Part shown: piece after piece, positions 1 to 10,755 of the stretch
Numbering within the stretch: the first letter of the stretch is position 1
Layout of the letters: each line of letters opens with the position of its first letter
The notes under the pieces: generated by a model
The model's database searches: none
Told to the model about the DNA's origin: nothing
What the model saw: only the letters and a program-made list of their open reading frames with translations
Made by a program: the position numbers and the translations under genes
Assembly (NCBI GenBank): GCA_037178675.1
Contig: JAYMGJ010000482.1
Span: forward strand, 1-30,415
Length of the DNA: 30,415 bases
Reading direction: 5' to 3'
Source of the DNA: Scleroderma bovista
Lineage: Eukaryota; Basidiomycota; Agaricomycetes; Boletales; Sclerodermataceae

Positions 1-294
1 CAGCAGAGTGTACGAGGAACGTGACGAGGCTGCAACTTGACATTTCGACCAGGCTCGAAGGGCAAATTGCTGCATCACTGGTCGTGTGAGCTGTGCAGCG
101 GACATGACAGATGCCAGTTATTCACGAGGCAAACAGCAAACATCCAAGTCAGAGGACAGCATGCAAATAGACGTTGGTACAGGGCAAGCACTAAGCATCG
201 GCCACCATAACTGGTAATCCCATCAAATGGCAAAATATCGTCACTGCCGCCGCTCTGTTGGCACTGTTTATCCACCAGGACTCATTGGCGCGCG
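1..294. other. Unassigned sequence upstream of the DUF1688 fragment
   Basis: I see no coding region here that I recognise. The stretch ends directly before the first ATG of the DUF1688 reading frame, so it may hold the promoter and 5' leader of that gene. No clear TATA box or repeat was found. The short minus-strand open frame over 75-275 has no recognisable motif and is probably chance. Confidence 0.4.
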
Positions 295-769
295 ATGCTA
301 AGCCTACTAAGTCAACAGGATCCTCAGGTGCAGGCAATGTACCTGCGCACGCTGCCTTCTATCAGAGAGCGCTGTCTCAAAGTACACGATCTGGCGAAAC
401 GAGGCGGGCTGCAATACTTCGATTATCACCCTGAAAAGGAGGATGCTGTGATTGAGTTTTGTACGAGTATCATTGAGGTGTGTGTGACGTCCTCCCGCCG
501 TGCTCCGACGTCAGCAGATCTATTCTTTCCAGCGAGATTTCGGGGGACATCTTTCTGCTGTGAGCATATGTACACCGTGGATCAACTAAACCATTAAACA
601 CCATATTGTCACTAGATTCCACCCCACGGTCGCTGGCGGCATCTCGATGCGGGTCTGCCACGCATCGAACCCATGCTCCGTAACTGGGACACATCAGGCA
701 CACCCATCAACGAAAATGAGAAATGCAAACGCTTGATCGATTTGTTCCTCGTGTCTGTTCTACTGACCT
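295..769 (+). pseudogene. 5' part of a DUF1688 (URC4/Urg3-like) gene, truncated
   Basis: Three exons (295-477, 518-559, 616-769) join in phase 0 through GT-AG introns. Exon 1 carries the family-like stretch YLRTLPSIRERC and then YFDYHPEKEDAV; exon 2 ends in RDFGGHLSA; exon 3 has IPPHGRWRHLDAG and RLIDLFLVSVLL. This order matches the N-terminal third of DUF1688 proteins, which in yeasts include Urc4, needed for uracil catabolism; the biochemical role is poorly known. About 155 codons are present, against roughly 400 or more expected. The frame stops matching at 769, where the copia reverse-transcriptase start begins on the other strand. I found no continuation of DUF1688 on the far side of the copia element. 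The fragment has no internal stop, so truncation is its main lesion. The family call is by motif memory and is fairly secure. Confidence 0.75.
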
Positions 770-3700
770 TCCGGTCTTGGGGACGGTCAACTAGCTCAAA
801 GACCTTGTGCTTTCGCAGCACGTCGAGCTCTTCTTGGCAAGCAAGTTGCCAGAGTTTCTGCTCAGCTTGGGGTAAGTGAGCGATGTCCTTGTAGGACCAG
901 TTGCGGACACTCTCGTATTGAGGGTCGTGGGTTTCAAGGGCTTTGCCCATCAGGTATCGGACTAGGTTTTCTCCCCCTTCCTCGCACATCTTTTGCACAT
1001 CTTCCTCACTGGGCGTTGCAGAGGTGTTGGGGAAACCACCAGGGATATGGTCTGGTGTGTCCAGTTGTGGGGGCCTAGGGGCCTCACCCACTGTTTCTCG
1101 CCATCGAGAGGCACTTTCAATATCCCGGAGTTGCTTGACGGGATGTCGCCGCTCACCATACACATTACCGGGGCGCAATGGCGCTCTACGTTCATGTTGG
1201 GGGCGGGCAGGTATATTAACTGCAGGAGGTCGCGGTGCATTCTGGCGGCATTCAGCTCAGCCAGGGCGCTGCGGTGCTGGGGGTGGCAGATTTCTCGCTG
1301 GTGAAGGTGTTCTCGGTGCCGGTGGAGGCACTGGAGATGGCGTACGGGGAGGATTTATTTGATTAGGCTCTTTCTCAGGAGCCTCAGGTTCCTCACGCTT
1401 TGGATCGTCATCCTGCGCTTGGGGATGTTGGTAGCCATGGTCGTGTTCCACATCATCATCACTGTTGGTATTATCAGGGGAACTCTCTGGTTGATCAGTG
1501 GCTGGTTTCGGATTTGCCCTTCCGAAAGGGTTCTCGAGAGGTTCGCGCCTGTTTTTGGGGCAGCAAGGGAAGTGACGCTCGTCAAAGACGGCGTGAGCAG
1601 CGGTAAACACTGCATTGGTGGAGTGCATGAACAAAAAGTTGTGCTCATTGCCAGGGGCAACACCGACATAGGTCATAAGCTCCGACTTGGGAGCCATCTT
1701 ATTTGCTCGAGCTGAGGCTGGGAGGTAGACAAAGGCTCCACAGCCAAATACACGTAGGTGGTTGATGTTAGGCATCTCCCCCTTAAGCATTTCATGGGGG
1801 GTGCGCCATCGCAGGCGAGCTACCAGAGTACGGTTGTAAATGTGGGTTGCGTGAGCGAACGCAAATTCCCACCAGGAGTCAGGAATGCAGGCTTGATGCT
1901 GCATAGACTCAGCTTTGTCCATGAGAGTGCGCCCTAAACGCTCGGCGTGGCCATTCTGCATGGGGGTTCTTGGAGCACTTTGATATATTTTAATTCCTTT
2001 CTCAAGGAGTGCTCGATCAAATAGATCAGATTTATATTCTCCGCCGGCATTGGACATCCATCCAACGACGTGCATATCATGTTGGACTTGCACCATTTCG
2101 AGGAAATCTTTGGCAGCCGTAATCACTGCAGCTTTGGAGCGAAGAGGCATAGTCCAGGCATGAGAAGTATAGTCATCGTAGAAGGTAATAACATATTTAA
2201 ACTTCCGGTACAACGTAACCAGGAAGGAATTCAGGTCAGAGTGCACCAGCTCGAAGGGCTTGGAAGCATGTCTTTCATTCTCTGGGAAAGCTCGATTGGG
2301 CATCTTGCCAAGAGCACATCCAGGGCAAACACAATCCTCAGTAGGAAAGTGGATCTCCAGGAAGCGCTGCATATGTTTTTGTGTGCATCGGAGTACTTCC
2401 TTCAAGGGGTGCCCGAATCTCTGGTGCATAATGTTGTAATCGACTTTGCTCACGGAGGCAATATAGTTAGATCTAATTATCGGGATAGATCTAATCCCGA
2501 AAATGATGTTGCGATCGTCTTCTGGGTCTGGCCCAAACCAAAGGTGTTCTGCTTTATGGGTGAGGCTAATGCCTCGCTTATCGCCAGTGACTTTGTAGTT
2601 ACGCTGGAGTATTTCGCCCATAGAAATAAGGCGTGCAGTAGCGCCTGGCATATGGAGCACTTGGGTGAGTGTAATAACTTTCTCATCCCCAGAGTTGTGG
2701 TCTAGGCACCGGAGTAATACCGTGCCAATGCCAGCAATTAGTGCTACACCATTTGCGGTTTTGGCGTAGTGCACTCGCTTTAGCGCGTTGTAGGAGGCGA
2801 AATCGCCTATGTCACCGGTAAAGTGGCGTGATGCGCCAGAGTCTAGTAGCCAGAACGCACAGCATGCATTTGTTTCATGCGAACACGAACAGATATATGC
2901 ATTTCTCGAGATACGACATGACATATTGTAGTGACTACTCGCTATATACAGTGACGGTGTATAGCGCACATGTAAAGGGAGTGTGTCAGTGTCGATCAGC
3001 ACGCGTGCAGAAGGTACTTGCCTGAAGAGGCTGGCCTCCGCGCCCATCGCCATCGACGTCGCATTGTAGCGGTCAAGGACCATCACATCGATTTCGTTGA
3101 ACTCGTCGTCAGTGAACGGTTTATGAGCAAAGGGCTCTTCATCCCCAAGGGAGATGGCATCCTCGAGTCATACATCGTGATGCACTCCTTGAGACGAGGG
3201 CGCTTCAGCGAGGAGGGACCTGCCTCGGGCTGGTCCAGGTTCGCACTTGCCAATGACACAACTTGGTTGAGGGTGCAGATGGTTTGGCTGGAGGGCTCTA
3301 CCTCCAAGCGGTGTGCCAAGTTGAAAGCCATTTTCAAAAGCAGGGGGGCCGTAGTTGGTAGCACCGGGAGTGTGAGCCAAGGCGTGAGGGTCGACAGTGG
3401 GCTCTGGTCCATCGTAGTGGACGTAAGTAGCGAAGGCGGCTTGTTGGGCGTTCTCGCGGCGAGCGCGAGCCTTCTTGCTGCCACGTCGAGTGCGGCCTCC
3501 CTGTCCTTGGGCAGGAGCATTTCCACTCGCACCGCCGTTGGACCCGCCCTTGCTGCTGCTGGGCGAATTTGGGGTCAGCCAGCTTGCGCTTCACAGTGCT
3601 AAGCTTGTTGGCCTGAGGGCCCTTACCACCGGCGCGCGAAGAGGCACCTTTCTGCTCGAAAGAGAGCATGGCGGCCTTGACTATCCCGTCAGGCTTCAGA

Positions 3701-4266
3701 TTCTTGATCTCGTCCAGTGACGTTTGGCTGAGTATCTGAGCTACAACCTCCATAGTAGGAGGGAGCTTGCAGAGAATGATCATCGCCTGCATGGGGGCAG
3801 GGAACTCAAAGCCAGCATCTTTGAGGTACACAAAGTGGCTAAGCACTTTGGTGATGGCAGGAGCGGGATGGGAGCCAGCGGGAATGGTAGTCGCCAGGAG
3901 CTTGCTAAGCTCGGCGTAGGCAGAGCCGATACTGGGGGCGCCGAAGTTCTTTTTGAGGTGGTCCCAGACTTCCTTAACGCTGTCGAGATTTGAGACGGCG
4001 ACCTGGATGGAGGGGGCGAGGCGCAAGGTGATGTTACCAAGCACTCTCTCGGTGTTGTCGTCCCACTCCTTACGGTCATCGTGGCCATCAGTGGGTTGCG
4101 TCGTCGAGTAAACGTACCATTGGCCTTGTGCCCGAAGGTAGGCCTGCATAGAGGTGTGCCACTGCTGCCAGTTGGAGCCAGTGAACACAGGAACCATCTT
4201 GTCGAGAGCGCTGGACATGGTGATGTTCTGTTGGGAGTCAACGGAGTCAGCAAATGAATGCGACAA
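770..4266 (-). pseudogene. copia Gag-Pol polyprotein, degraded and truncated
   Basis: The frame opens at 4266 with a UBN2/DUF4219-type gag (motifs VFTGSNWQQWHTSMQAYL and EVWDHLKKNFGAPS). Gag shifts frame in a CTG/CAG run near 3549-3561, after which the Gly/Ser/Arg-rich tail continues. No CCHC zinc knuckle is visible. A TGA at 3168-3170 interrupts the gag-pol frame, which then runs on through the protease (LLDSGASRHF, about 2823-2852), the integrase zinc region (HQRFGH, CVCPGC) and the integrase core (VHSDL, NAGGEY, NGHAERLGRT). The second catalytic aspartate is replaced by asparagine (codon 2049-2051), so integrase should be inactive. A second in-frame TGA lies at 1257-1259 in the proline-rich linker. 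The frame then reaches the RT start (QEELDVLRKHKVFELVDRP) and is cut off. A possible in-frame intron before the protease was not resolved. Confidence 0.85.
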
Positions 4267-4269
4267 TGG

Positions 4270-4787
4270 ACAAGCAAGAAAAGAAGAAACACCTGAGTGC
4301 CAGTGAAAGCACTTCTGTCAACAGCTAACTCATGACTAAGGTATGCCAGCGCAAGTCGTTGACGATGTTTGCCATGGTTGGTGCAAGTCATTGACGAACT
4401 TTGCCTGGGGTAATACAGGTGCTCAACTAGGAGCTCACTGTTTGGCGCAAGTCGTTGACCGACTTCCCCTTGTGGCTGTGCAGGGGCTCAGCTAGGAGCT
4501 CACTGTGGTCCACAGCGTCAAGCTAGTTAAAGCGACACTCAGGGAGCTGGAGCGCTGTCTGGTGCATTGCTGCACACAGTGCGCTCACAGGGCTCATAAC
4601 CTGTTGAAGCAATACCTATATACGCAGAGGAACTGCTACTCCAACTCACCTGTTGGGTGGAGTGCACAACCTGAGATGGTAGCGGTAGCTGGTCAAGAGC
4701 TGTTATATTATATAAGTGATGAACACTGTTTATATACAACAAATAGTGTGACACATGACTGTGACACGTGACGTGTGACATGTAACA
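4270..4787 (-). repeat. 5' LTR plus leader of the copia element
   Basis: The 5' end reads TGTTACATG on the minus strand at 4787. Two TATA-like sites (complements near 4727-4741 and 4613-4625) could drive transcription toward gag. The first about 50 bases are rich in GTGAC/GTCAC and contain a CACGTG core, which could bind host transcription factors. The inner LTR boundary and primer-binding site could not be fixed because the partner LTR is missing, so this span combines LTR and untranslated leader. The short open frames in it are not believed to be genes. Confidence 0.6.
4345..4470 (-). repeat. Threefold leader repeat upstream of gag
   Basis: The motif GCAAGTCGTTGACGA (plus strand) or close variants occurs near 4352, 4383 and 4445, and the neighbouring GCTCAGCTAGGAGCTCACTGT unit occurs twice (near 4420 and 4487). 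Each TCGTTGACGA core can form a small hairpin. The repeats lie between the LTR and the gag start, where copia elements carry packaging and priming signals; that role is inference. Confidence 0.5.
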
Positions 4788-5283
4788 TCTACTCTAAAGA
4801 GGACTATTACTAAGTCTACACTAATATGGGTCGCAGTCTTGTGTGCACTTTGTCGACGGTTTACGCCGGGTGCACGTGCGACTTCAACAAACGGATGAAA
4901 AATAGTCCATGCTTATGTAAGGATACTCGCCATACAAATAAGGAAACTATCAGTAAGCCTAAAGAATGGTAGTGAAAGGATAGGAGTTTCAACACATTTG
5001 CCAACACAAACACATCTTGCATTGATGGTCTGGTCAGTCTGATTGGTCTGATGTGTGTCTGAATGTCTGATGGTGTCTGGATGGTCTGATAGTGTCTAAA
5101 CAAGACCTGGAACACATCTGTAAATATGTCTGTCATCATGCCTGTCAGATGGGTTTGAATTCTGTCCGACAGGCCTGACCCCAGAGTGTCATCTGACCCC
5201 AGACATTGCCCAGGCTGTATCATGCACCCAGGTCACTCAGACAAAATTCAGGACATTCAGACACACATCGAATTGCTGATGTA
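4788..5283. mobile_element. Terminal remnant of a Plavaka-type DNA transposon
   Basis: The last about 190 bases (5095-5283) closely match the reverse complement of the left end of the complete element (6976-7160), including the terminal GCTGATGTA at 5275-5283 and many GTCTGA/TCAGAC subterminal motifs. The end points right, so the body of this element lay to the left, where only about 500 bp remain before the copia LTR. No transposase coding is left. The terminus falls inside amino-acid permease coding sequence, which resumes at 5284. Confidence 0.75.
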
Positions 5284-5700
5284 TGTTGCATATGTGATAC
5301 CTATCGTGGCACGTTTCGTGTTTGAGAACGACTTCAAGGCCGGGCCATTCAACCTAGGTGTCTTTGTAGGTCCCCTCCCCCTTTTCTCACCTGCTCTTGG
5401 CGTTGGCGCTAACATCATATCTGCAGAGTTTACCCATTGGTTTCATCACAGTGGCGTTCATGGCGTTCATGACCATCATTTTCATGTTCCCCACATCACC
5501 TGGTGCGAATGTTACTTCTATGAACTACACCATAGTCGTCCTGGGCGGCGTGCTCCTGCCCTCACTTGCATGGTACTACTTCCCCGTGTATGGGGGCGTG
5601 CATTGGTTTACTGGATAGGGAACACAAGGAAGCTGGGTCGGATGCAACTTCAGTGGATAGAAAGGCGATAGGGGAGACGAGCGTGGTGGAGGTCATATAG
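5284..5700 (+). pseudogene. 3' end of an amino-acid permease (APC family) gene
   Basis: Exon 5284-5365 encodes VAYVIPIVARFVFENDFKAG and ends in PFNLGVF. A GT-AG intron (5366-5426) follows. Exon 5427-5618 gives SLPIGFITVAFMAFMTIIFM, the loop FPTSPGANVTSMNY, a hydrophobic segment with VVLGGVLLPSLAWYYFP, and YGGVHWFTG before a stop. This is the C-terminal part, with two or three membrane helices, of fungal APC-superfamily amino-acid/choline/GABA transporters of the plasma membrane. A plausible hydrophilic tail (SDATSVDRK to VEVI, stop near 5700) lies in another frame, suggesting a one-base frameshift near 5611-5614. The first roughly three quarters of the gene, with most membrane helices, is absent: the transposon end at 5283 cuts it. 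The family is clear; the substrate is unknown. Confidence 0.8.
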
Positions 5701-5885
5701 TGTGGGGGCATTATAACCAGGCTCAACATGAAGCATCTCTATAGCAATGTAGGCTGGTCCGTCTTTCTATGAATATAATTTCTCGACAATACCTCCGTGT
5801 TATATAAAACATAAGATTACCCCTCCCATGTTGACTCAGGGATATCAGAACGTGCAAAGCTTGATCACCATCGTTACACCTAGGA
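5701..5885. other. Intergenic DNA between convergent host gene 3' ends
   Basis: This short AT-richer spacer separates the permease tail from the stop codon of the M28 peptidase. It presumably contains both 3' UTRs and polyadenylation signals. Nothing else was recognised. Confidence 0.5.
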
Positions 5886-6971
5886 TCAATCCAGATCCTC
5901 AAGATGAGTCCTGGTAGGGAGATCAAAGCCAGCAGCATGGAGCAGTATGGCAAACTGGATGGAGCCATCCGCCATCTGCCATCAGTATCATAACAAGCCA
6001 GGTGACAAAGAGAACAGGACGTACCTGCACCTTGCAGATGGAGCGGACCTGGAATAAATCGTACCCTGGCCTGTCGCTAATGTCGCCTGCCACAACATTC
6101 TGTTAAGACCCTTATGGAGGCATGGTTAAGGGTAACCCACCGCTGTTGTGGTACATGGGATCAGCGACTGGAAAGAGCACTAGTCAGTCGATAGGTTTAT
6201 CTACAAACGGAAAGGGAATCTCACTCCTCCCTGCACGCTCATAGAAGTGCGTTGCAGGGAACCCCTGCTCGTGGAACGACTGAAATAATAGGTGGTCGTG
6301 AGTCCATACATACACATAGCGACAAACAGCAAAAAGGAAGGCAGGCACACACCTGATGGTCACTACAGCATGCTGGAGTAAAGCCAACGTTGAGCTCCAG
6401 ACTGTAGATGGCCGAAATATTAGCAAGCTGCGTGACTTGGGGTGTGCTGATGCTGAAGAGGCAAACATAGGTGAGCGTGCTGTTCGCACACGAGCCTGTC
6501 ACCCACGATTTTGGAATCCCCGGCTGTGGAGGCTCGCGCGACACACGGTATGCCAACATGTCCACCTGAATGTATCAGCATAATGTCAGCACCTTTTGCG
6601 CGCAGCTCCTCTGCAGCAGAATATTGTTGTCAGATAATGGGTCATCTGAGTACGGGCGAACATACTCGCATATGCCCTGGATCCAACCAGACCCTGCTCT
6701 TCTCCTGCGAACGCGACCAGTTTAACATTGCTCCTGAAGGTAATCCCAGTTTGCTTGATGCGCCGTGGAATGCTGAGAATCGAGATCGTTCCCGAGCCAT
6801 CGTCATTTCTGCCAGGTGCCTACATATATGCATTCAATGTGTCAGCAAGCGCAGCCTAAAGTATCTGTAGCTGTTTGAACTCACCCGCTCTGAGCCAAAT
6901 GAGCCATGTGAGTCATAGTGCCCCAATATGAGGACCAATTTTCGACGTATCTGTCGTGGCATTGTATCAAC
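5886..6971 (-). pseudogene. 3' part of an M28 zinc aminopeptidase gene
   Basis: On the minus strand, exons joined by short GT-AG introns give the full set of M28 metal-site motifs in order: LILGHYDSHGSFG (about 6930), NDDGSGT, VAFAGEEQGLVGSRAYA, VDMLAYR (about 6555), ACCSDHQSFHEQGFPATHF (across an intron, about 6270-6370), DPMYHNSGD, ISDRPGYDL and a final exon AILLHAAGFDLP ending at the TGA at 5886-5888. The ligands expected for the two zinc ions (His, Asp, Glu, Asp, His) and the catalytic Glu of GEE are present. One extra base near 6571-6573 shifts the frame just before VDMLAYR. The exon before HYDS is broken off at 6972, where the Plavaka element begins; the 5' part lies at 13526-14131. Such enzymes remove N-terminal residues and are often secreted or vacuolar. 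Family assignment is secure. Confidence 0.85.
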
Positions 6972-6975
6972 TGTA
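6972..6975. repeat. Candidate 4-bp target-site duplication, left copy (TGTA)
   Basis: TGTA here is repeated at 13522-13525, directly outside the matching terminal repeats. With one copy removed, the flanks join as a continuous M28 intron. The exact length of the duplication is slightly ambiguous because the element ends are TA-rich. Confidence 0.6.
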
Positions 6976-7260
6976 TACATCAGCATTTTGACATGTGTCT
7001 GAATGTCCTGAGATTTGTCTGAGTGACCTGGGTGTCTGAAGATGTCTGGGAGATGTCTGGGGTCAGGGCACACTCTGGGGCCAGGCCCATCAGACAGAAT
7101 TCATACCCATGTGACAGGCATGATGTCAGACAATTTACAGATGCCCATTTCAGGACATGTCCAGACCTATCAGACCAATCAGACTGCCATGACAACAGAC
7201 ATATTTACAGGCACCATTTCAGGTCATGTCCAGAGCCTATCAGTCTGATCAGACCACAAA
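6976..7260. repeat. Left terminal inverted repeat and subterminal repeats
   Basis: It begins TACATCAGCATTTTGACATG and is rich in TGTCTG, then CAGACA/TCAGAC further in. The terminal part pairs with 13487-13521 in inverted orientation. It is even closer to the end at 5095-5283 (inverted), so those two are the same kind of element end. Clustered short repeats inside the ends are typical transposase-binding regions in CACTA-like elements. Confidence 0.8.
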
Positions 7261-7326
7261 GAGGAAGAGTACATGTGTTGTCCAAACCACAGACTGCACA
7301 CCAACACTCAGACTGGCAGGTTGTAA

Positions 7327-10300
7327 CTAAAATACAAGCATATTTGCATGGTGATCAATGTACTTATTAACATAGTATGCCTTAAAGGCATCTAGAGACT
7401 CGGAGAAGTGAAGCTCGACAGGAATAAACTCACTGCCATAAACTCCTATAAGATGTGCACCCCGTACCACTGAATCCAGAGAAACAACAGATTGGACACG
7501 ACATCCATCATTATCCACCTCTGGTACCACAATCCACATGCCCGTCACCTCATCCGGCTCATCACCAATCGGGATAAACCAGTCCACTAATGCACACGAG
7601 TAGTCACGTCCCGCATGTACACAAGAAAAGAATAAGTGCACCCTTGCCACCATTAGACTACGAAACCCCTCTGTGTCCATACCTCCCTTAGCCACATAAA
7701 TGCAGTCATAACGTGGAGGGCCTCCTTGCCAAGATGGAGTTGCACGTATTATTTCACGGCGCATCCCCCCTACACCTGACTGATCACTTGGTGCACAGAA
7801 CGTGGCTGCAGCCGAGTGAAATACCCGTACTTTTCCTTGAAAGAGAGGGCAGAGGCGGAGGTCTACGCGATCTCCTGGTATCTCTGCCTCGGGATTGACC
7901 TGGTCGTAAAGGAAACGGCGGATTGCCTCTTGCAGTCCCTCAAGACCGAGACGGTCTGCTACATGCAAGACCATACCAGACACACCATGTGCTGCATAAA
8001 TAGTAAGTCAATAGTGTAGGCAATTGTTTGATATGTCGGACACACCTGGGCGAGACGCTAGTTTGACTATATATGTCACCGGGTCATCTTCCACCGCGCC
8101 CCCTTCGTCATCTTCTACATCTACCCTTACAGCTTCCATTCCCTCTGGAAGTAGCGGTCCGTCCAACAAACCATGTTCCGTGAACCATTGTCGTGCTGCA
8201 GCCAGTTTGTCGAGGCGCTGATTTGTGACGAGCATCTGTCCGAGTGCGTTGAATTTGTTAGACCGTCGCCATGGTTCTTTCACTGCTCGGATGTGCTTCG
8301 ACTCCGTAATTGATGAGCACAACCCATTCGGCGCACCAAATAATTCGACAAGTTTGCGATAATGCACCATGGCGTGTTGACGGGGGAGGGATAAGTGGAC
8401 ATGCACACCAGATGTAATAAAAACGGTCCGTTCTTGATGGAAGCGTTCTACAGCTGCGTCGATTGCATCCAGGGTTACTTCGTTAAGGACAGAACACCGG
8501 ACCAGGTAACAGAAATCCAGAAGTGCGCTGAGCACATGCACCATACCAGGGGGAACATGGCCAGCTATGGCTGGCAAATATACCTCACCGTCGAAAAAAG
8601 TCATGAGCCACATCCAAAGTGGAAACGTGACCTACTTACCTTCATTAGCGCCTTGGAATCGTCTCCAGTCCATTGTTTGAACCCACAGCCTTCCGGAAAT
8701 TGCTGCAGTGCAGGAAAGGATGGAACAGCTGCAATCCTAGTAACGTCTCAGTGAGTTTGTGGTGACACAATCACAATCACTTACCTGTGATCAATATCAG
8801 CGATGATTTCACTGGCACACTGCTTGCCATATTCGAGCTCCAAAAACTCATTGATCCAGGTGACGAGATGGTCCTTGAACGTGCCCTTGATCAGTTGATG
8901 CAGAAGGTCCGGGGCGATAAGTTCGTGAATGTCTGCGCGTGGAAAGTCTGAAGTAAAAGGCTATTTGTCTATAGTAAGCTAGGCTGGAAATAGGTCCATG
9001 CACACATGCATGCACCACAATGTCGTGAACAATGCCATAGTCATTTGAAAGTGTTTGGGGATCCAGGACATCACGTAGCACCTCAGAAAGTTCGTGGGAC
9101 CGACGCCCACCACCACCATCCAAGTTATTATTGCGGGCAGTGCACCTGATGGCAATGGTAAGTTATATTATATGGAGTGCTGCACTGACTTACCATGGAC
9201 ACCATCCCTGCACCACACCAGTCAACAATACCTGTTCAGGATAGTCAGCAATGTAGGGCCCCAGTCCATATATAACACGGCGAAAATGCCCATCTGGACA
9301 CAAGGTGACCGCTGGCTTGGTCATGTATGGCTTCAGCGAGTCCAACACAGCTGCAATTGAACTATGGCACAGCTGGCGGCGAAAACAGCAGAAGGCAGGA
9401 TCATTTTTGTGGGCCTCATCAGCTACAGTGGAACATATGAGTATGCAACGCAACACACATAACGCACTCACTCTTGGGAATGGCAAGAAATGCGAGGATG
9501 GTTACAGCATCACGGTGTGCTCGGCGGACGTTGTTGTGGATGTTCCCAAGTGAGACGTAAAGTGGGTAATATTCTGTATGACCCGTCGCAACCGATACGG
9601 TAGTCTTGTCACTCCCAAGAACTACCGGCACAAACATGGCACCATGCATGTCGGCATCCTTTGCAATGATGTCCTGAGATCACTAGACGTTAGCTAGTAC
9701 TTCAACGACAATTAGAAAAAACCACTTACTGACTGTTCAAACGCCCACTGGCCAGACATCAAGTCACATACCTCACGATGACCATCTTCATCAAGAACAA
9801 CTTTTGCGGCGTAATCAATTTCGCCCTTGAAGTCGGGGTTTGCGAGTTGGTGCTCAAGCACCACCTTTGGATCACGGTACCATACGTCATACTCGGCGGT
9901 CATCCAAGAAGGGGGGTCACTGTGATCAGGCATTGCACCTGAATACATCACGGAGAATGATTTCCAAGGAGAGTCCCCGTGTCTTGTAGCGTCGATAGTA
10001 TCATACATATCCTTGTGTGAATGAAAGGGGGGATCCTTGTCGTACATCGAAGCCATGATGGCCAGTAATTCATCAATCTTCCCAGCCGGCATCTGTTCGC
10101 GACTGTATAGAAATTCAGCAAGCTGAAAAGCCGCCCTGCTTTCATAGGGACTATAGTCGTCTGGAAGGGGACTTGGATTTGGAGGGGGGGGGGAGTCGGG
10201 TGGTAGATAATGACCAGCACAATCGCACGGAGTTCCTGCATGGTAACGGTAAGCAGTTGTATTTTGTGCGTTGACAGAATGGTACACACCGTCAAGTAAA

Positions 10301-10581
10301 GGGTGATAACTGGTGTTCCGCACTCGAGGACGTTGCCCTACACCTGCGATGGGTTCATCCAACCCAGGCGGATCCATGCCATCTGCAAAGTCGTAATCTT
10401 GATATGCTTCATGCGTTTCAGCAGAGTCTGACACTGGCTGTGGACGGATCCTGGGGTCAAGGTGCCGCTGTTGGATGTGCCGTTTCACACCGCCCCGAGA
10501 TGAACAAGTCTTGGTGCAGCCATTGACACCACAGACATAGATTCTGTGGCCAAACGGCCATTCTGGTGGGCGGCGAGGCAT
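7327..10581 (-). CDS. Plavaka-type transposase, apparently intact (961 aa, 8 exons)
   Basis: Exons on the minus strand are 10581-9730, 9673-9472, 9422-9194, 9145-9006, 8947-8785, 8736-8640, 8583-8046 and 7991-7327. All introns are GT-AG, phases agree and the total is 962 codons including stop. The start ATG at 10581 opens a C2H2 finger (YVCGVNGC to RHIQQRH, residues about 14-38). A low-complexity, proline-rich linker follows, then the catalytic RNase-H-like region with VVLGSDKTTVSVATGHTEYY (acidic residue in GSD), LGNIHNNVRRAHRD and ADYPEQVLLTGVVQGWCP. Then come DFPRADI-like YFPRADIHELIAPDLLHQ, QWTGDDSKALMKVYLPAI, LFGAPNGLCSSITESKHIRA and KEPWRRSN, all hallmarks of Plavaka proteins, and a C-terminal domain ending near DAFKAYYVNKYIDHH. 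It would cut and join the element ends in the nucleus. No stop or frameshift was found. The fourth intron's donor at 9005 is the least certain. Confidence 0.88.
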
Positions 10582-10755
10582 GGTGTACGCACATGTCTAT
10601 CCACCGGCAGGCCGCTCCCGGATGAGCTGTCATTCGGAGTAGATATGTCATCTATGAACTGTGCAGTTTTAACTTTAAGTGGCTGAGGGAGAGAAAAAAA
10701 CATACGTGGTGAGGACTTGGTATCCCAACGAACAACCTATCGCCTATCACAGTTC
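10582..10755. promoter_or_regulatory. Shared divergent promoter region of the transposon
   Basis: This 174-bp spacer separates the transposase start (10581, -) from the preferred companion start (10756, +). Expression of both genes presumably starts from here. No strong TATA box was recognised; an A-rich run (about 10693-10701) lies on the companion side. An upstream in-frame ATG at 10717 would shorten the spacer to 135 bp. Confidence 0.5.

Larger units (their letters stand above)
770..4787 (-). mobile_element. Truncated Ty1/copia LTR retrotransposon
   Basis: Reading on the minus strand, the element starts with an LTR whose 5' end TGTTACATG lies at 4787, then a leader, gag, aspartic protease, integrase and the first residues of reverse transcriptase, in the copia order (integrase before RT). 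It ends at about 770 inside host DUF1688 coding sequence. RT beyond its first few residues, RNase H and the 3' LTR are missing, so the right-hand half was deleted or never arrived. Because the 3' LTR is absent, no target-site duplication can be checked. Its LTR directly adjoins the transposon-end remnant at 4788-5283, so it may have inserted into that older element. Confidence 0.85.

Noticed and set aside
943..1362. 139-aa plus-strand open frame
   Set aside because: It is antisense to the proline-rich linker and RT start of copia; glycine-rich translation reflects that composition.
2070..2705. 211-aa plus-strand open frame
   Set aside because: It is antisense to the copia integrase, whose motifs are clear on the minus strand.
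5095..7160. A single Pack-type element carrying two captured gene fragments
   Set aside because: The left end's body lies to its left and the right end belongs to the complete 6976-13521 element, so two insertions explain the mirrored ends more simply. Kept only as an alternative in the findings.
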